Part shown: positions 23,482 through 36,327 of the stretch, piece after piece
Layout: each line of letters starts with the position of its first letter
Position numbering within the stretch: the stretch's first letter is position 1
Source of the DNA: Diprion similis
Taxonomy: Eukaryota; Arthropoda; Insecta; Hymenoptera; Diprionidae
Direction: 5' to 3'
DNA length: 64,000 nt
NCBI RefSeq assembly: GCF_021155765.1
Contig: NC_060110.1
Span: forward strand, 7,191,501 to 7,255,500
Translations under genes and position numbers: made by a program
Notes under the pieces: generated by a model
What the model was told of the DNA's origin: nothing
Seen by the model: the letters and a program-made list of their open reading frames with translations, nothing else
Databases searched by the model: none

Positions 23482-24955
23482 CATAAGAGAATTTATCAAA
23501 AACACTTAAAAAAAATGTATAGATGATTAGAATTTCTCTGAATATTTTTAGTTATGCACTCTCAGTTCCGAGAGTTTCTCATAGAAATACTGGTGCAGAA
23601 GCTATTGTTGCGGTCTTCAATAATGGTTAATTAATGGAGAGAAAGAATTCGCTTGTAAAAAAAATTGTATGCGGCGATTAACGTTGAGTCATAAATTACG
23701 CGTGCAAAAAACTACCGGTAGCAATTATTGCTCTAACATAAAGATAGATGCTATTGTGTGTTTGGAATGCCTTTGTCGTTGAATTAAGTACGAGGGTCCG
23801 GCAGGAACTGCATTGAGCGCAGAATACGAATGGCCCAACTGCGCAGATATATAATATATAAATAAAAGTCGGGGGCGCTGCCTCGTATAATCTGACTTTG
23901 GAAAACATCTCCGACGATTATATTGTTCGTCACTCTCGACGCGTCACGGTCAAAAGTGAATAAACGAGTAAATAAACGAATATGCAAGTGCTAAGAATGC
24001 AAATTAAATGCAGGAATCAACAAATTATAAGATAAGAAATTCTCGTAGATAGTTATTGAAATCATATTATTACATATCGTACGATAATTTGCATTCTTTT
24101 CTGTTGGTCTGGATAATCTTTCACTGAATCAAGAATCTCCATGGTTGTGTGAAAAATGTTGGACAAGGTTAAAAAAAAATTTCTTTTATTTCGTCTTAAA
24201 ATGATTTCGTCTGTGCTAATTATCGATCGTGGGAAATAATAAAATGAAAAATATACCAAGCTTGAGCCCCTCATGAGAGAAATATGATATTTTTCTGAAA
24301 AGCTGTGAATGACTTTACATATTTTATCCTAGATTCGGCGCTTGAAAAGGCAATTAAGGATTCGATGCAGTTTTTTCGAAGAAAAACAAAATTTGTATCT
24401 GACATTATTAAGGTCTGTATTAATTGTGTAAAGTTTTTTAGGAAATCCAACATTAAGACCTGATTTATATAATCTCCAGTTTATTATTGATAAATTCCAG
24501 ACAGCTATGAACAAAGGTATTGTGCGATTCGTGCAATGTTACTCGCAAGTCACACGTATATACTACATGCAGAATTTTTTTTTCTTAGAAAGAAACATCG
24601 TATTATCAAGTAGATAAATGAACATGCCCTATAACACGTGACATGTTAATCGTACGACGGCGTCTTAATCAGCACGACGATTTAGTATACACAAAGCTTA
24701 TTCGTATTATCATTTATAGACCGTGCGTTTCAGCTATTCCGAGATGTGATTATATATCTGATCAACGCATATATGCCTGTACATCGCAGAATGCGGATAG
24801 TTGCTAGTCGAGGAAATTATTATTATTATTATTGTTACAATAATTTTTATTCGTACGCTTCATTATCCTCGGGGAATTCTTTATTGTTAGCGAATTATTA
24901 TCATCAATTATAAAACTTATACGTAGTGGTACTGAGTTTTCCGTGACACTAGCCG

Positions 24956-25057
24956 CTCAACTCTGGCAGATAAGCAACTGAAACTATACATTTTGAATAT
25001 AAGTATGCTGCAAAAAATGTATGCTTGGTTGCCTATCTACAGACGTTAAGGGTTGAG
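24956..25057. repeat. 102-nt long hairpin
   Basis: Outer CTCAAC pairs with GTTGAG. Inward stems are TCTG/CAGA, AGATA/TATCT, GCAAC/GTTGC and TACATTTT/AAAATGTA, with an end loop of about 19 nt. The shape resembles a microRNA precursor or a MITE remnant. I recognise no known insect microRNA in it. Confidence 0.5.
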
Positions 25058-25173
25058 TTTTACAAAAAAAACTCTTATATAGTATTATAATAGCATCATG
25101 TTTTCAAAGCGACGTCGGATATATTTGCATAAAAAATATTCCTCGTGTGCATGTACTGTATAAACATGTACAA

Positions 25174-25545
25174 GAGAGGGTGGGGCACAACGACTCCCCT
25201 CGAAAATTTGGCCAAAACAATTTTTTTTTGTTTGTTTTCTACCAAATTATCGTAAATTTCATGTATTTACTTATTTTTAAGGACAATGTAAGATATCTGG
25301 GGCATTTATCATATCCTGGGGAAAATGGAAGTTGAAAAAAAAAAATTATTATCAACCATTCTTTATTTTTTACCATTTTTTAAAGGGGGGACCGTCGTAC
25401 CCCAGGTAAAATTTTTTTTTTTAGAATTTTGATAAAATTTCGTTGAATTCGTTCAAAGTAGAAGAAAAATAAATTAATTTGATGGTAAAAAGCCACAAGT
25501 AATAATCGGCTTGGGGTGGGAGGTGTCGTGCCCCACCCTCCCCTA
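25174..25545. repeat. GC-rich inverted repeat pair
   Basis: GAGGGTGGGGCACAACGACTCCCC at 25176-25199 is repeated inverted at about 25518-25544. A partial copy with GTCGTACCCCA is near 25391-25403. These are sharp GC-rich blocks in AT-rich DNA, probably remains of one element. Confidence 0.55.
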
Positions 25546-25950
25546 CGCGGTAAAATTTGACCAGCGTTTAATATAAGCATTGGTTGATTATGCGTGGTCA
25601 TAAAGTATGGTTGAATTGAATAACAAATATACCGTTAAGCCCGGTCGTCACATGGTTCCGTTACGCAGCTGCATTCAGCTGCATTCTAATCCAACTATCA
25701 GGCCAATTACGCCACCCAAATAATGTAGGATATTGTGTAAATTAGCAGAAATGATATAAGAGACATTGATCAGTTCTCAGATTGAAAAAGTTGTTGTGTA
25801 TGTAAGTGATTAGAAATTTATTATTACAATTATTATTATTCTTTTTTGCGGATTCGCTGAATTAAGCTGTTATTACCTATGCAGGTATAACATATGAATG
25901 AGAATATCCTGTGACGTAATAACTTATAATAATAATAATTAGCCATGTGC

Positions 25951-25970
25951 GTGTGTGTGTGTGTGTGTGT
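25951..25970. repeat. (GT)10 microsatellite
   Basis: Ten GT units. Other simple repeats in the window: (CA) near 14780, (GA) near 37960, (TA) near 37940 and 47430, (ATA) near 37222. Confidence 0.9.
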
Positions 25971-27893
25971 GCACGGGTAAAGAAATAATACGTAAGTTTA
26001 TCACGTATATTTACTGCGGCTGCAGGCGGTCCCATATTAGCGGAAAGGCCGCCGCAACGCATACAGATTTTATGAGAGAGTAAGAGAGAGAGAAAGAGAG
26101 AGAATGAGGGTTCGAATCGGCATTCTGAGCCTCCCCGTCCTTATTATACACTCCTTGTTTCTCTGCAGGAGTTCCTGGGCCACCGCAACGCGTCTCTTGT
26201 ATACGTGAATACTTTTAGCAAATGTGATACTTATGCCAATTTTATATACGTATATTGTACACATATATACATATTACAGTGTGCACTGTAGGTACATTAT
26301 ACAGAGAATATTGAGAAGGATTCGTTCATCCGGACGGATGGACGGATATGAGTAATAATATGTGTCTGCATGATCTGCAACTTGATATTTCATCAATTCT
26401 TATGCTACATTTGCGTGTTCTTTGAACACATTTTACGTGAAATTTAAATTTAATCCTTTTGTTATATTCTTGAATGAATCTCAATCCGAGGTATGAATTT
26501 ATCTGTTGGGTATAATCGAATGAAAATTCAAGACCAAAGTATCGGCCAATTTAGAAATCTTACAATTTATTCACGATTATATAATATTACCGTGGTATTT
26601 TGTCATTCTTATAATTTTTCACCTCATAAAATCAGGAATTTTCAATTCATACATTCTTCTTTTTCTTTAGAACGACCATTGAAATTTGGTCAGGATAAAA
26701 TTCTTAATGCAGATAAAATGGTTGAATTTTACCTACAAGTACAAAAAAATTCATTGTTTGCCAAATATTTCTTTTAATAACAGTTAAATCTGAAAGCGAC
26801 AAAATGAAAAAAAAAAACAGACCAAAAGTAAAGAAAATTGTTTTTTCTTACTTTTCTCTATTTCGAATTGGAAATTTATCTATTCTAAACGTTTCCAATG
26901 CGATTTTTTACATTCCACCCACGTATGACACATCGATCAGCCTCATCGAATCAGTAAAAACATTAATCTAATTGAAAATCGTATGTGATCACGTAACTAA
27001 TTCAGGCATATAAACGTTATATTATTAACGGTATTATCACATCAACCAGCTCTCGCGTAGATTGTACCACATAAAAGAAGGTCTAGTTGCTCAAGGCTCG
27101 ATCGATTGTCAGTCGCGCCTATAATATACATACAACGGAATAATAATTATAAGACGTCGGTACAACGTAATTTTTTGTTTACACCTGATATAACTTGTTT
27201 CTGTTTTCCCCGACAGCCACACGCCAGCAGCTATGTTTCACGTTACGAACACGTGAAGCTGTTTTATTCTTGGCTGACAAACTAGATCTGACCGGCGGTT
27301 CGTCACAAGTTGAAAATATTGTGTGAAAATAATGGAGCAACGAATTCATCGGTTGAAATCAAGCCGAAACGCGATCGAGTTTCCTCTTCTCACTCATTTT
27401 GATCCTTTTTGTTTCCTCATATGGCGGTTATTTGATCTACATTGGATTTTACAAGTAGAAGATTCGGCATGAGAAATTTTTGGACAAACGCCGGACGTCT
27501 GCAGTCTGACGTATTTTAACACATTTTACGGTATCTTTAAACTTGTCTTTGTTTATTAATGTCTACAGTATCATATTATCTCCGCATCGCAGGTGCATCT
27601 GTTATCGGGCATCGTGCGAAAAGATCATAGAGATGCGAAAAATTGCACTCCATAAATATGAATCAGCGGCGAATAGTCACTGATCAGGCTATAGATTATA
27701 ACACAGAGGAGTGCAGGAGCTGATAACATTAAACAGCACAGAGTTTGTATTGTGATTACAAGTAATTAGTCAGTGAGACTAATTTTAAATTTACTGGCTT
27801 CATAATTATAAGTGCAACGGACTGTCTAAAAGCTCAGCTACTGATCGAAACAGTGATTCCGAGGTTTAATTTTCAAGAAAATCAGTCAAATGA

Positions 27894-28124
27894 TTTTTTT
27901 ACGGCATGGGCATTGAAAAGTCCACTTTTTGTGGAAGTTTTCGTTCCGTAAAGTGACGCTTTATACGGCAGCGAACAAAGTTGCGGAATAAAGTCTTTAT
28001 TCCGCAGTTTTGATGCGCAGTTCGAAGTGCGCATCCCGAACTTCCAAATAAAGTAGCTTCGTCGAACAGATCGCGACATAACCTCACTCTTCGTTTTGCT
28101 TTTCAATGCCCATACCGTAAAAAA
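27894..28124. repeat. Foldback element 1 with an inner perfect palindrome
   Basis: Arms 27894-27920 and 28099-28124 are inverted copies built on TTACGG and ATGGGCATTGAAAAG, with a 1-base difference. Inside, 27982-28006 is a perfect 12+1+12 palindrome, TGCGGAATAAAG around a central T. An open frame crosses this element on the minus strand but is a by-product of the palindromes. Confidence 0.75.
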
Positions 28125-28130
28125 TATTGT

Positions 28131-28256
28131 ATGTGGCATGCCCGTAAACCGATTTTTGGCTCGGATAATTTCAGTACTCGCTTCCGGCTCGCCTTCAGCT
28201 CGTTCTGAAATCTTTATCCTTGCCAAAAAAAACAGGCGGTTTACGGGCATGCCACA
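28131..28256. repeat. Foldback element 2, nearly palindromic
   Basis: Starts six bases after element 1. Ends ATGTGGCATGCCCGTAAACC (28131-28150) and its inverse (28237-28256) match perfectly. Pairing continues inward through TTGGC/GCCAA, GGATAA/TTATCC and TTTCAG/CTGAAA almost to the centre. Confidence 0.8.
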
Positions 28257-28350
28257 TAAATAGCTATTATAGGTTGTTACAGCTCATCGTGGAAACGCAT
28301 CTCTGCATTTGCAGTGTCAAATTTCAGCGTCTTTGTTTTCGACCACAATG

Positions 28351-28614
28351 CAGGGCAGCCAACTTACTCGACACGAGGCATGAAATGTAAAGCTCCCTCG
28401 CGTTGGGTAGCAAATTGAAATTATACTGTCATTGGTGTCGGTCAGTGGAGAATAATATTTCGCCAAGCTTTCGCGACTTACAAAATTTGTAACTCATAAT
28501 CTGCTCCACCTGAAAAAAATCACCTCACCAACATAACCTCCATAAGCTGCGTTTGATAACTGAAACCTGAGGTGGCCAGCCTGCCTGAAAATCCGACGAA
28601 GCTCGCGCATACGT
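28351..28614. repeat. Dispersed repeat, copy 1 (partner at 44700-44972)
   Basis: Starts CAGGGCAGCCAACTTACTCG and ends GCTCGCGCATACGT. The copy at 44700-44972 starts and ends almost identically and is diverged between. The ends are weak inverted repeats of each other, so a hAT-like non-autonomous element is possible. Confidence 0.6.
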
Positions 28615-28760
28615 AAAGGACATAATTTTCTGCGGTCAATGGGTGACGTTTTGTAAAATAGTTATCACGGATTCCAGCTCATTCTGCAAGGATTGAAACT
28701 CGGTCTCCTTGATCGTAAATCGTTCGATAACCATACTGGAGTGCATTTATTCAAACATAA

Positions 28761-28872
28761 AGTGGTGAAGCGAATTAGTCAGATATCAGTATATACTCAA
28801 AAATAGGAGTGAACAATCAAGTTGACTACAAAACAAATATTTATTTCTAGGCTGCGAAATCTTACCATCTGT
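28761..28872. repeat. Direct repeat, copy 1 (partner at 29893-30014)
   Basis: Both copies contain TCAAAAATAGGAGTGAA and ATTTATTTCTNGGCT, with the same order of diverged words between. The spacing is 1140 bases. Confidence 0.65.
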
Positions 28873-29892
28873 ATACACGTGGAGCGATGATCATCGAGCG
28901 ATTTCATTGGATAAATAGAAAACAATGCTTACACGGTATGATTAATTATGGAATGATAATCATGAATGCGTCACGTGTCTTAATTCTATTATACATTCGT
29001 GCAGTAGGCGCGAATTGATAATTGTCACGGGTACATTGTAATTAATGATAATTCGTGGGTATGACTTGAATTGAGGAACCTGTACAGGTGAGGCCCCGAT
29101 GTCACTTGGCGCAATTTTCACACCTGCAGTAACAACGCCCGCACCTGGTTCTTATTACGGGGCTTCGGGTGAAATCCTTTGACTCGTTGCGAGGTTTGAA
29201 TACGAAACTAAGACACCGATTATTGCGCTACTCTTCTCTTTAGGACAGACAATTTTTCACTTCATCAGGAGTTACCAATCAGTTCGTGCTTTAGAGAATT
29301 TTCAACTTCGTATAGTTAAGTGGTTTCGAAGTTTGATGAACAAAAATTTGATGAAAAGACTGAGAACTCAAAATTAATTATTTATTGCAAAAGATTCCAT
29401 TGCAATTATTTTAAGATTTTTCAAATACTTCGTTCGGCGTTTCTTCAACGTGTTAAAAATTACACAAGACGAGTTTTCACGTAATGCGATGAGATGTAGA
29501 TAAAAAATTGTGAATATGAGACGTTTTACGCCGCGTCCCGTGGATTTGTTGATTTTTTTTCTCATCATAATACCAACATTCACGAATAGTTCATAGAAAC
29601 TTTTTTAAATTAAAAAAAATTTTCCCACCTGGGATGAAAAACTGAGAATTTTTCACGAGCAAATTTTCCTGAATCGACATACGCATAATTTAAAGCTTAT
29701 AATTCGTAAGAGAAAAAATCTTTCAAGTCCAATGATATTCTGGAACTTCGTGACTCATCTTTGCTCTTCGAATGTAAAATTATCACCAGCTCGTAATGCA
29801 AATTAAGAATAAATGAAAACTTCGAATACGACAGTATATCTAGTATTAGTTCGATAAAAGATGTTGGACCAATGAAGTTTCACAATTAAAGT

Positions 29893-30014
29893 AACGACGT
29901 GAAGGGGATGACTCAGATCTAACAATAAGCATATATTCAAAAATAGGAGTGAAAAATCATACTAACTTTAAGACAAGTATTTATTTCTTGGCTACGAATT
30001 CTAACCACTTCTGT
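29893..30014. repeat. Direct repeat, copy 2
   Basis: Partner of 28761-28872. It may mark an old segmental duplication or a dispersed element. Confidence 0.65.
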
Positions 30015-33000
30015 CCAACAATTTTTCTTTCTTTTTTTTTCGTTTGTTTTTATCACTTTTGACGAGAGGAGACGGATTTCGAATAGTAATTGAATCTGTC
30101 TCGTCGAGTCGTAGCTGCGCTAGTACACGAGGTCAATGAATGAATATATGAATCGCGGCGATTCTGTTACAATCGGCAAAACCTAGTCTCCACATGTAGT
30201 GGAATTAAGTTTCACTCGAATGAACATAACAGTGTACTACATGTTAATCCCGGTATAAAGTAACAGTCGCAGCTGCAGCAGAAGGATTAGCGATCTGTGC
30301 AGATGACGTACCTATTTCTTCAGTAGGTTATAGGCGTAATTATAAAGAAAGTATTAGGTTTCCATACGGTTGCGAAACTAGATCGTATAAGCTTATTGAA
30401 ATGATGTAGGTGCGCCTATCTCAAAGAATATGAGCCGACAGCACTATTTCCTCTTGAAATAATTTCCTGCATGTTATGTGGATACAGACGGGTAGGAATA
30501 TAATTAAACTCGAGTGTTGTCATCGACGATAACTATCGGGTATTTGAAAAATGGACTTATTTGGATTGGGGAAAATTTGTTGAATACGAAAACTTTCGAC
30601 GACTTCGTAAAGATTCAGAATTCCTCCAAGAACCTGTGTGTGTGTTTTTTAATTCTTGAATACAGATTTTCAAATTAATATTTCATGAATACTTAGAAAC
30701 TAGAGTGAATCTATCAGTTGTAGGCAGCATTTGTTGAATAAATATCTGGTATCATTAGCTGTATAGAAACAAAACATCGTGATATGATTTTGTGATACAT
30801 AAACTTCTTTAGAAAATATAAAAACGTTTTAACAAAAAAATTTCCGCTGTCTTTATTATTTCACAACGATCTTGGGTATAATTGTCGGCGAATTGCACTG
30901 TAATGTCAATTAATACCATAGGCGATGGATCATAAAGAAATTTTTCACTTTTTATTTACAAATTCCATTTTTTTAATAAAAATATATTCTTTACGCTTAA
31001 TGAAACGTATGTATGCAAATGGTTGCGTATATCGAAACGTGTCCTTTAACGCACGAACGCTGCTAGTCAACAGAGTGTTAGAACGTTTCTTTTCACTGTC
31101 AATCACGTTGTCGTGATCACGATCACGATCGCTGAACAAAGGATATTACTGTAGGCATAAACATCTCGTGGAGTAAGATGCGGAAATGAAAGAAAAAATC
31201 CAAGACACAAGAATTGTCACCGGTCTTACGAATAGGATAAAGTTTTCTTACCAGGGAATTATAAAATTCACAATTAAATCTGAAATATATATTTTTCAAT
31301 AATCAAATTGTTCAGAGAATACATTCAAATTTTTATTTCGAGAATTTTATCGCCGTAAGAAATTGCAAAATGTATGACATAATTGGGTTGATCGATATTT
31401 CAGAATTTGGAAATAATACCGAAATTGTATGTATTATATATAATTTGATCTTGCAGTTTTGTATCTCACACAACTCAATAGTTTATAAAAATTCATAATA
31501 TTCAATTAGCAATCAATAACGTAAATTAACTCGTTGTTGTAAAAAAAAAAAAAAATAGTTAGAGGATACTTTGAAATTTTGATAATTACCCGCAAATTTT
31601 TTTTTACCTCATCACATTCGCTATGGCGAGTTTTTTACGATAGCAAATTTTCGTTTTAGGAATATTAATATTATTGACAGTCATTTTCATATCTCACAAT
31701 CAGATAAAGAATCACCGCCTCGCCGATTTTCTGCAAACTCTTACAATTAAGTTATATTCTTCACCCTTTAATTAGTCAAACGATAGTAAACATTTCAACA
31801 AGTGTCACATCTGAGAGATGTACTTTTCGCTAAATTTGACTAACCAAAGTTAAAATTTGTCGCTATTGGAAATGAGCAGATTAATAAATAAAAAAAAGCA
31901 GTGATTGAATCTAGTCTTTGACATTTGTTTCTTTTCAATGTACGAGGCTGGACCTTCTTTACTTTTTTAATGTCGCTAAGAGACCAAGGGCTTCAGGTTT
32001 CGACGCCTGGGTCGCAAAAGCAGCGTGAAACTTGAAAGAAAGCAGATAACCATATCGTCTCAAGAGTTCTCAGTTTATGTTTATATTTCCTCTCCGGCAC
32101 TTTCCACGTCGATTCGTTTTTTAACCGAGGATCTTAAGGGAACACAATTCTAGATAATAGTGATTCGATAATCCAATAGTCGTAATTCCAGTTTATAAGC
32201 TCATCCTGCTTTTCTGTTGATTTAAGAGTCTGATTGCGTAGAAATTTCTGCATTATTACCATAAATATACGATTCGTTGTAAAAGGCGTCAATTTTAGAT
32301 TGACAAAATGAAAACTTGACACGTAGTAATTAAAGTTGTCAGCATTATACGAGGTCTTGTTTTAAAGTGTAGCATATTGAAATACGGTGAAGAAGTATCA
32401 TAATATAAATTGTACAAGTTACTCAACACGATACGATAATAACAATCATGCGTGGCATGTATTATTAAAATTAAGAGGGAGAGAAATTCAATACGTTCGA
32501 TAGGCTGGTGCGTAACATAAAACTTAAAACATACAATTGCCAGTGTAAGAAACCAGCTCGACAAAGAGCCTGAAATTCTGCAGTCGCCAATTAACAGACG
32601 CGTATATTATAAAGATCACGTGAGACACCGGACAGCACTGATCAAATAAATGAGTCACGTTCATGTTCAACGAGCTATGTTTTTTTTTCGTTCTATTTTC
32701 ATCAATCTGTTTAATTTTTTAATTTTTGTATTCCTCTTTTTTCGTCTATGCATGCCCGATTCAATACACATATTCAAGACTTCGTGGATCATCGCATTAC
32801 ATGTCTTATCGCCAAACCAAATTAAGACGTGACCTAAAGTTCACCAGGCTACAGAGGGCAACTCTCCCAGGGAATAAACAGCAATGTTTGTCATTTTCGA
32901 TTCACGAATTCACATACCATGTCGGAATACTGAGTGAGCACAATTGACTAAATAACATGCGCCAACTTTCTGGCATGATATAGGCAGAGCACTTCTGGTT

Positions 33001-35099
33001 GCTCGAATGTAAAAGTGAATTGTTCTTGAATTTTTAACTTAAAATTGGCATGATTTAAATAGTTTCAAATGAAAATGTGAAATTTTTCAAACAATGAATT
33101 TTTAAAGTCATAGGAAACATGCGAAATCATTTGAATCAAAGAAAGTTCGAAGTCATGAAATCTTAAAGTAACATATGAGAATGATTCGAAATTCCAATAG
33201 AGTGAATGAAAAGCCGAGATCTTGAAGACAGGAAATCGTAGAATCGGCGAAATCGCAATTAAAACAGATGAAATCAGTAGAATTTTGAAATATTAAACTC
33301 GTTAAGATTACTCGGCATCAGCAATCTTGTGAACTGCGAATAAATCGCGATAGTGATTAGCCCAAAAAATAAACGACCATTATTTCCCAACTTGTGAGCC
33401 AACGATGCACTATCACGCGTTGAAGAATCTTACACACGTGTCATGAGTAAGTGAAACTTCATTTGTGTCGCATCTATAGGGCGGATTGAGTCACGCAGTG
33501 AAGAATAGCGTGATTCGCACACCCCTAAGGAGTCATCGCTGTTATTACAATCAGCATTTTATTGTACACAAGGCGAGCAATTCGAGGGTGGCTGATTGTC
33601 GAGGGAGGTTTAAACGATTTCCACCCTCCGAAGACCGATTGGCTTGGAGGCACGACCAAGTTGTCAACATGGATATTCGATGTATTGAATTGATCGATTA
33701 CAGTACTTGGAATAGAAAAAGTGTCAATTTCTAGGTTTCTCTTGAAGCTGGAAAATACAACAATATTTTGTGCAAGGTAATACGATAATCCAAAATAAAT
33801 AATATTTCTCATCACCATCAGTGCAGCATGAAAAATTCATCTTAACTCGTTCTGGAATTCTTAAAAATTGTCTGTAAATTTATTGTCGTCGAAATTTTTC
33901 AACACTCTGAAACCCAAAATTCAGATTTGGACCTTAGATATTAACAGATATTTTCGTAGGTTTTGGAAAAAAAAATTGGCGTGAAGATTGTAAATTCATT
34001 TGATTGACGGCAAAACCAACACATTAGCTGAAAATGATAATTTTGCGGAAATTTATTTTTCATTGGATCCGAATGTTTCATGAACTTGGATCGTATATCA
34101 ACAATCAATAATTCTGATAAGAATCGCACAGATTTTCCCTTCTCTTTCCTCTACGAAAATCCAATTTCATGGAGTTTTCTTTTAATGAGCAATTTTAACC
34201 AATTTTATGTGAAAAAGTGTGATAAATTGTTTTCAAGAACAGGAATAATTTTAAACACCCAGACCGTTTTGCACGATATTCCCATACATTTCGAAATTGA
34301 TTTTCCAAACGTTTCAAAATTTTGTACAAAACTGTCTGTCTAAGGATCTTACTGAATTGTTATGAATTTGAAAGAACCTCACAAAGGAGCAGAAAAATTT
34401 TCGGATATTTATCAGTTAACCCTCATATGTACACCTCCTGTGTATGACACTGGTGCCATGGGGTTGCTGGAGACCCCACATTTATATTTCAAGGTTAATT
34501 AGTTATCTGTAGCAGAATAAAATTTCGAGTATGGAAAAAAAAATTCATAAAATATCAAAATACCGGAAAATGTATCATTCTACTCATAAAATCATAACCA
34601 ACTAAATTTTCAATATCTTGAGCTAAAAATTGACTGAATAACTTTCAAGACAGAGATATTTCAGAAATAAAAAAAAATACATATATTTAAGTTGAATTTT
34701 GGGAAAATGAATGTATTAACGATTTTCCCGCCATTCCATCGTTTATTTCGGATCAAATGAGATTATTGTGGATGTCTTTCATATGAAATTTACGATGAAG
34801 ATGTCGTCGGGTAATTTTAGCCATGGTGTGCAGCGTAAGGGTTGAATGTTCGATGAATAAGGGAGCGAAGAACGACCCTCGCTGGTCGCCGTTGTGACGT
34901 TCGATCTGCGTACAACCCGGCTAATTCGTTTGCAAATTGGAGTTGTAGGGTAAAAGGGCAAAAGCAACCCTCCTCAGACTGAATTTGACGCCTGTATGTC
35001 CTCGGGTTCGAATTCGAAACCCTTAACGAAACCCGAGGTCGCTTATTCGCGTGCCTAGAGTCGGAATCGGAGATTTCAGAGACGGCCGGGCACGTCAAA

Positions 35100-35764
35100 A
35101 TTTACTCCGGGTCTTCGGGTCTTGTCTTCGGGTCTTTGAGCACTCCGGAGGGAGTGAGTCACGAGCGTCGCGACGGCGGAAAACGGCGCAGCGATTCGCC
35201 TAGTCGAGACTCCGCCGGCTTTGCGCTGCCACTCAGTCTGACTCGAGACGTCTTTTGCTACTGACGGGAGCCCGAGCGAGACGCGCAGCTCGCGTGGCGC
35301 GGTTTTTTTGAATACAAAAGTCGAATTAGGAGCGGCGCCGAAGCTTTTTTTTTTTCCTGCTGCATTTGATTGTCTCGAAAGCGTCGAGAATAACTGTAAA
35401 TTGTAGAAGGTAAGAGTGGAAGGTCCCGCGAGACAGTGAATTCGAACAGCATACAAATGTCTGTATTTCTGATACGACGTGCGGATATTGTGTACAATGT
35501 CGCGTTTAATGCATGGATAACCGGAAGTCATTCGCAGATTAGACGCACGTGTGACTTTGTACGTATGATGGTATAATTTGCGGCATATAACGTTCGTCGA
35601 ATGACGATCGACGTGAATTACAAGCAGCGTGATGAGTGTGACGACGACGGATTGAAAAGGAGCTGAAAGAACGCTGTACGTTGTTACGGCTACGTATTTT
35701 ACGGTATTTTCAACGTTTGTTGTTTCTCCGCGCAGTTTACACCGCTAACGTAATACACAAAAAT
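35100..35764 (+). promoter_or_regulatory. CpG-rich block, candidate promoter and non-coding first exon
   Basis: A sharp rise in CG and CpG in AT-rich DNA. It contains an insect-type initiator TCAGTC at 35233-35238 and ends in a good donor, ATATCG|GTAAGT, at about 35769. If used, the next coding acceptor downstream is near 44.17 kb, so it could be a distant first exon of the membrane-protein gene at 44381. Short open frames here are low-complexity and not called. Confidence 0.35.
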
Positions 35765-36307
35765 ATCGGTAAGTTTGGTATTCAAGCATGCGGAGATTAT
35801 TTTTAGATTATACACAGCAGTGAAGAAAAATCATTATTTCATTATTTCATCATTGTACATACATACTCGTTGCCATGAATGCAGCGAAAGTTCTGATAAT
35901 GAGTTAATCTAGTTACGCAATATGATAATAATTAACGTTCAGTCTAATCGCGGTGAAAATAGTACATGTAAATTAATAGATAGATGATACTAACAATAAT
36001 AACAATAATAATGGTACACTTCCCGAGAAGCAAAAGTCGTCCCGAGGAATCGGTAATTTTGATTCACGTAAATCATCTATATCAGAAAAATGACCAAATA
36101 GATTTTTGATATAATTATACATGCAAGAACTTTTTTTATAGATCATCATCTGGGATGCGAGTTACGTTTATCTAAAAATCAATGAATCGATGAACCCGTC
36201 AATTTAAAAGATGTGAAAAAATTTATTAGCGGTTCTTTTCACACATATTATAATTAATTGGATTGCATAGAGATCCATACGGCACGAAATATGTGAGAAA
36301 TATTTCA

Positions 36308-36327
36308 GAAATGTCACGTGACATTTC
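36308..36327. promoter_or_regulatory. 20-bp perfect palindrome with an E-box
   Basis: GAAATGTCACGTGACATTTC is perfectly palindromic. Its core GTCACGTGAC is the consensus of Mitf/TFEB-type bHLH-zipper sites. Binding is inferred from the motif alone. Confidence 0.4.

Larger units (their letters stand above)
21266..34800. other. Gene-poor, AT-rich region
   Basis: No open frame here resembles a known family, and frames over 60 codons look random in composition. What I can support are the repeats listed separately: a hAT-like MITE, a hairpin, foldbacks, a GT microsatellite and two dispersed repeat pairs. There are poly(A/T) runs near 23030 and 31540. Two AAATC/GAAATC-rich stretches are seen, the clearest at 33050-33310. 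Confidence 0.5.

Noticed and set aside
26100-26180. GGTTCGAATC, like a tRNA T-loop
   Set aside because: No acceptor, D or anticodon stems can be built around it. The similar word near 35005 sits in a simple palindrome.
27882-28250. 122-codon minus-strand open frame
   Set aside because: It lies wholly within two foldback elements; its repeated peptide pieces come from the palindromic arms, not from coding selection.
34416-34498. TTAACC...GGTTAA segment resembling a piggyBac-type end pair
   Set aside because: Only six bases match at each end and the unit is 83 bp; in AT-rich DNA TTAA pairs are common.
35076-35531. 151-codon minus-strand open frame in the CpG-rich block
   Set aside because: Length is explained by GC-richness and few stops; composition is Ser/Arg-rich with no family resemblance, and the block looks like a promoter.
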